A stretch of 8,753 nucleotides of DNA, from positions 1-8,753 of the forward strand of contig JAFOCZ010000168.1 of assembly GCA_017380955.1 (NCBI GenBank). The letters are read 5' to 3'. Position 1 is the stretch's first letter, and each line of letters starts with the position of its first letter. Shown one piece after another: positions 6,893 to 8,753 of this stretch. Both the position numbers and the translations under genes were made by a program. The notes beneath the pieces were generated by a model. It was not told where the DNA came from. It saw only the letters and a program-made list of their open reading frames with translations, and made no database searches. Source of the DNA: Alistipes sp. (GTDB taxonomy: Bacteria; Bacteroidota; Bacteroidia; Bacteroidales; Rikenellaceae).

Positions 6893-6922
6893 ATGCTTAT
6901 CAAGTAAAAATAATTACTTTTG
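6893..6922 (+). promoter_or_regulatory. Probable -33/-7 promoter of purA
   Basis: TACTTTTG at 6915-6922 matches the -7 element. At the expected 19-base spacing the -33 position reads ATG (6893-6895) instead of TTG, so that half is weak. The predicted start is near 6928, giving a leader of about 45 nt. Within it GCCAC (6938-6942) can pair with GTGGC (6952-6956) around a 9-nt loop. I see no known purine riboswitch fold in this short leader. Confidence 0.6.
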
Positions 6923-6973
6923 TAGGCGTAAAATTATGCCACGTCGTGAATGTGGCTCTAATATATCTAAACT

Positions 6974-8257
6974 ATGAGTAACACATTGGTTGTAGTAGGT
7001 GCCCAGTGGGGCGACGAAGGTAAGGGTAAGATTACCGATTTCTATGCTGGTGACGCAGATGTTGTAGTACGCCATCAGGGAGGTAACAACGCTGGTCATA
7101 CCATTGTTTTCGATGGTAAGAAGTTTGCGTTGCAGTCAATTCCTTCAGGTGTCTTTAATCCACACATCATCAACGTTATGGCAAACGGTATGGTAATCAA
7201 TCCAGTATCGTTGTTCGAGGAGTTGGATCGCCTTCATAAGGCCGGCATCACCGACTACAAACTCTTTATATCAGACCGTGCAGCCTGCGTAATGCCTTAC
7301 CACGCAATGCTCGATGGCGCATACGAGGCTCTCAAGGGTGGTCGCCAGATTGGTACTACAAAGAAGGGTATCGGTCCTGCATATACCGATAAGTATAGCC
7401 GTGTAGGTATCCGTATGGGTGACCTCCTCGATAAGGAGTATTTCGCAGAGCGCCTCAAGGATGCTCTTGCGCAGAAGAACATAGAGTTGACAGCGCTCGG
7501 TATGGAGCCTTGTAACTTCGAGGAGATTTATGAGCAATATCTCGCCCTCGGTGAGCAGTTGCGTCCTATGATTTGCGACACCTCGGTGCTTCTCAACAAA
7601 CTCGTTGAGGAGGGTAAGAAGGTGCTCTTTGAGGGTGCTCAGGGTGTTATGCTCTGCATTGACCACGGTACATACCCATTCGTGACATCATCAAGCCCTA
7701 CGGCAGCCAGCGTTCCTGTGAACACAGGTCTCGCGCCACGCTATGTAAACAACGTTATGGGTGTTGCAAAGGCATATACAACACGTGTTGGTGAGGGTCC
7801 ATTCCCAACAGAGTTGTTCGACGAGCGTGCTGAGTATATTCGCGAGCGTGGTCACGAGTATGGCACTGTAACTGGTCGTCCACGTCGTGTGGGTTGGTTG
7901 GATGCTGTGGTGCTAAACCACGTGCGTCGCATCAGCGGTGTTAACTACCTATCTCTTATGCTCTTCGATGTTCTCTCGGGTCTCGAGAAACTTCGCATCT
8001 GCACAGGCTACAAACTCGATGGTAAGTCTATCGACTATGTCCCATCTACAATCGCACAACTTGAGCGCGTAGAGGCAGAGTATATTGAGGTAGACGGCTG
8101 GAACGAGGATATCACAGGCATCAAGAACTACGATGACCTCCCAGCAAATGCCAAGGCATACATCGCCAAGGTTGAGGAACTTACCCGCACCGAGGTAGCA
8201 GTGGTGTCTGTAGGTCCGGATCGTGAGCAGACTATTATCCGCAAAAACATCTTCTAA
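6974..8257 (+). CDS. purA: Adenylosuccinate synthetase
   Basis: This is a full-length 427-residue cytoplasmic enzyme that joins IMP and aspartate using GTP, the first committed step from IMP to AMP. The signature QWGDEGKG (11-18) holds the catalytic D14 and the GTP-binding lysine. H42 in NNAGHT is the second catalytic residue. Further hallmarks are GTTKKGIGPAY (127-137), FEGAQG (219-224), the aspartate-binding loop TTRVGEGPFPTE (269-280) and the GTP-site block GRPRRVGWLD (301-310). Nothing is missing. Codon use is biased toward preferred codons, as in the rubrerythrin gene. It has its own promoter but follows guaD and the NCS2 permease, so three neighbouring genes serve purine metabolism. The first base after its stop codon begins the tandem hairpin region. 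Confidence 0.98.
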   Translation: MSNTLVVVGAQWGDEGKGKITDFYAGDADVVVRHQGGNNAGHTIVFDGKKFALQSIPSGVFNPHIINVMANGMVINPVSLFEELDRLHKAGITDYKLFISDRAACVMPYHAMLDGAYEALKGGRQIGTTKKGIGPAYTDKYSRVGIRMGDLLDKEYFAERLKDALAQKNIELTALGMEPCNFEEIYEQYLALGEQLRPMICDTSVLLNKLVEEGKKVLFEGAQGVMLCIDHGTYPFVTSSSPTAASVPVNTGLAPRYVNNVMGVAKAYTTRVGEGPFPTELFDERAEYIRERGHEYGTVTGRPRRVGWLDAVVLNHVRRISGVNYLSLMLFDVLSGLEKLRICTGYKLDGKSIDYVPSTIAQLERVEAEYIEVDGWNEDITGIKNYDDLPANAKAYIAKVEELTRTEVAVVSVGPDREQTIIRKNIF

Positions 8258-8385
8258 GATTGTTGTGATAAGCCGTAATCTGCGGCACATCCCAAAAAGT
8301 AAGCATCCTCGGGCTGTACGTTTTGTACTATCCCGAGGATGCTTCTTTTGCGATATACCACATCTCACGGCTTCTGACAACAATC
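8258..8385. repeat. Nested-hairpin unit 1 of a tandem structured repeat
   Basis: The ends form a basal stem: 8258-8276 pairs with 8367-8385 at 17 of 19 positions (GATTGTTGT/ACAACAATC, then AAGCCGT/ACGGCTT). Inside lie two unpaired flanks (8277-8294 and 8350-8366). A central hairpin follows: AAAAG, a bulged T, and AAGCATCCTCGGG (8301-8313) pair with CCCGAGGATGCTT (8332-8344) and CTTTT. The 18-nt loop (8314-8331) holds GTAC twice, which can close a small inner stem. The loop and the 3' flank CTTTTGCGATA (8345-8355) recur almost unchanged in unit 2, whereas the paired arms differ. The unit starts on the base after the purA stop and ends exactly where unit 2 begins. I do not recognise it. It may be a 3'-UTR or small RNA structure, or a DNA element. 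Confidence 0.8.
8295..8349 (+). terminator. Possible bidirectional terminator of purA (central hairpin of unit 1)
   Basis: The 18-bp stem (one bulged base at 8300) contains a GC-rich core and is followed by TTCTTTT at 8343-8349, preceded by AAAAAG on the other side. It could therefore end purA transcription, or transcription entering from the right. The 18-nt loop is longer than in ordinary terminators, and its conservation in unit 2 suggests that termination is not the whole story. Confidence 0.45.
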
Positions 8386-8514
8386 AATTTTCGATTTTGT
8401 AGGGCATCTTCGCCCCATCACTAAAAGTTAAACCACTTGGGCTGTACGTCTTGTACTATCCCAAGTGGTTTCCTTTTGCGATAGAACAAATCTGCTCCTC
8501 TAAAATCAAAAATT
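8386..8514. repeat. Nested-hairpin unit 2 of a tandem structured repeat
   Basis: The architecture is the same as unit 1. The basal stem pairs 8386-8398 with 8502-8514 at 12 of 13 positions (AATTTTCGATTTT with AAAATCAAAAATT) and continues weakly through AGGG (8401-8404) with TTCC-like bases at 8496-8499. The flanks are 8407-8422 and 8478-8492. The central hairpin has AAAAG (8423-8427) and AAACCACTTGGG (8430-8441) pairing with CCCAAGTGGTTT (8460-8471) and CTTTT (8473-8477). The loop, 8442-8459, matches that of unit 1 at 17 of 18 bases. CTTTTGCGATA (8473-8483) is identical to the unit 1 copy. The left flanks also align (ATCTkCG, then CATC and AAAAGT). The stem arms share little sequence with unit 1 beyond the GGG/CCC closing pairs, yet pair fully. 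Confidence 0.8.
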
Positions 8515-8540
8515 CACGCAATACGTGTTGATATTAAAAT

Positions 8541-8604
8541 AATGAGTTTAGGGAATTTAATGAGTTTAGCACTTAATCTCTCTAACTTCTCTAAATTCCT
8601 AAAA
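8541..8604. repeat. AT-rich imperfect palindrome with short repeats
   Basis: TTTAGGGAATTTA (8547-8559) pairs with TAAATTCCTAAA (8592-8603) with one bulged G. AATGAGTTTAG occurs twice, 18 bases apart (8541 and 8559). On the right, four degenerate 9-mers of the form CTCTAAnTT run from 8571 to 8606. No reading frame or promoter is evident. It may be a dispersed intergenic repeat. Confidence 0.6.
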
Positions 8605-8621
8605 TCGCTCCTACGGAGCGA
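8605..8621. repeat. Small perfect hairpin TCGCTCC-TAC-GGAGCGA
   Basis: Seven base pairs close a 3-nt TAC loop. There is no T-run on either side, so it is not a standard terminator. It directly abuts the AT-rich palindrome and may be part of the same element. Confidence 0.6.
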
Positions 8622-8640
8622 CATATTACTCTCTACTAAC

Positions 8641-8672
8641 TAAAAAAGGCGTCAACCGACGCCTTGCTTTTT
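8641..8672 (-). terminator. Intrinsic terminator of the tRNA-Arg gene
   Basis: AAGGCGTC (8646-8653) and GACGCCTT (8658-8665) form an 8-bp stem with an AACC loop. Read on the minus strand, the stem is followed by TTTTTT (complement of 8642-8647). It lies about 31 nt beyond the tRNA 3' end. On the plus strand GCTTTTT follows the stem, so it may work in both directions. Confidence 0.85.
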
Positions 8673-8696
8673 ACCTCTCACCTTTCACTTTGAATG

Positions 8697-8753
8697 TAGC
8701 CCCTCCGGGACTCGAACCCGGATTTAAGGTTTAGGAAACCTTCGTTCTATCCC
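8697..8753 (-). tRNA. tRNA-Arg, anticodon CCT (3' part; 5' end outside the window)
   Basis: Reading the minus strand, the visible part starts in the D arm (GGGATAGAACG). The anticodon stem-loop is AAGGT-TTCCTAA-ACCTT, with anticodon CCT, which reads the arginine codon AGG. Then come a short variable loop, a T arm CCGGG-TTCGAGT-CCCGG, the acceptor strand AGGGGCT and discriminator A at 8697. CCA is not encoded; CAT follows. About 57 nt of the expected 74-77 are present; the 5' acceptor strand and most of the D arm lie past the window end. Confidence 0.93.

Noticed and set aside
6923..6973. Purine riboswitch in the purA leader
   Set aside because: The leader is about 45 nt and has only one 5-bp hairpin, too little for a known purine aptamer.
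8317..8325. TACGTTTTG in the unit 1 loop as a -7 promoter element
   Set aside because: It has three bases instead of two between TA and TTTG, no properly spaced TTG upstream, and unit 2 has TACGTCTTG, which breaks it further.
8258..8514. Tandem units as integron attC sites or as a MITE
   Set aside because: There are no RYYYAAC/GTTRRRY core sites or cassette genes, and the terminal stems differ completely between units and have no target-site duplications, so neither fits.

Overview
The window looks like a chromosomal segment from a member of the Bacteroidales (phylum Bacteroidota). The evidence is a set of TTG-N19-TAnnTTTG promoters, which are the -33/-7 elements of this phylum, the near absence of Shine-Dalgarno sequences, AT-rich leaders, and gene families typical of gut Bacteroidales. 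A Rikenellaceae/Alistipes-like source is possible, but that is only an impression. No insertion sequence, phage gene, CRISPR array or integrase is visible.

Layout. Positions 1-512 (minus strand) hold the first third of an APC-superfamily permease related to glutamate:GABA antiporters, cut by the window edge. A divergent intergenic stretch follows, then a strong promoter and a rubrerythrin gene (775-1311) for anaerobic peroxide defence. A hairpin covers its stop codon and a strong terminator follows. A GufA/ZIP11-type metal transporter (1431-2207) comes next, apparently using a promoter that begins inside the rubrerythrin terminator. A new promoter at 2242-2271 starts a probable four-gene operon. 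It holds a membrane-tethered PHP-domain phosphoesterase (2277-3479), a lipid A type phosphoethanolamine transferase overlapping it by ATGA (3476-5017), guanine deaminase (5029-5553) and an NCS2 nucleobase permease (5581-6843). The first pair probably works at the outer face of the inner membrane. The second pair takes up and deaminates purine bases. Adenylosuccinate synthetase purA (6974-8257) has its own promoter and continues the purine theme (IMP to AMP).

From 8258 to 8696 there is no gene, but the stretch is full of structure. Two abutting units of 128 and 129 bp (8258-8385 and 8386-8514) share one nested hairpin architecture. The apical loop and one internal flank are almost identical between them. 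The paired arms differ in sequence but keep their complementarity, with six double compensatory changes in the inner stem alone. This is the most interesting signal in the window and suggests a selected RNA or single-stranded DNA fold. An AT-rich imperfect palindrome with 9- and 18-nt repeats follows, then a small GC-rich hairpin, then the terminator of a minus-strand tRNA-Arg(CCT) gene whose 5' part lies beyond the window end.

What is seen directly: motifs, pairings, spacings and overlaps. What rests on family knowledge: enzyme functions. What is inferred: the operon, the periplasmic placement of the PHP domain, leaderless translation, and a role for the tandem hairpin units.
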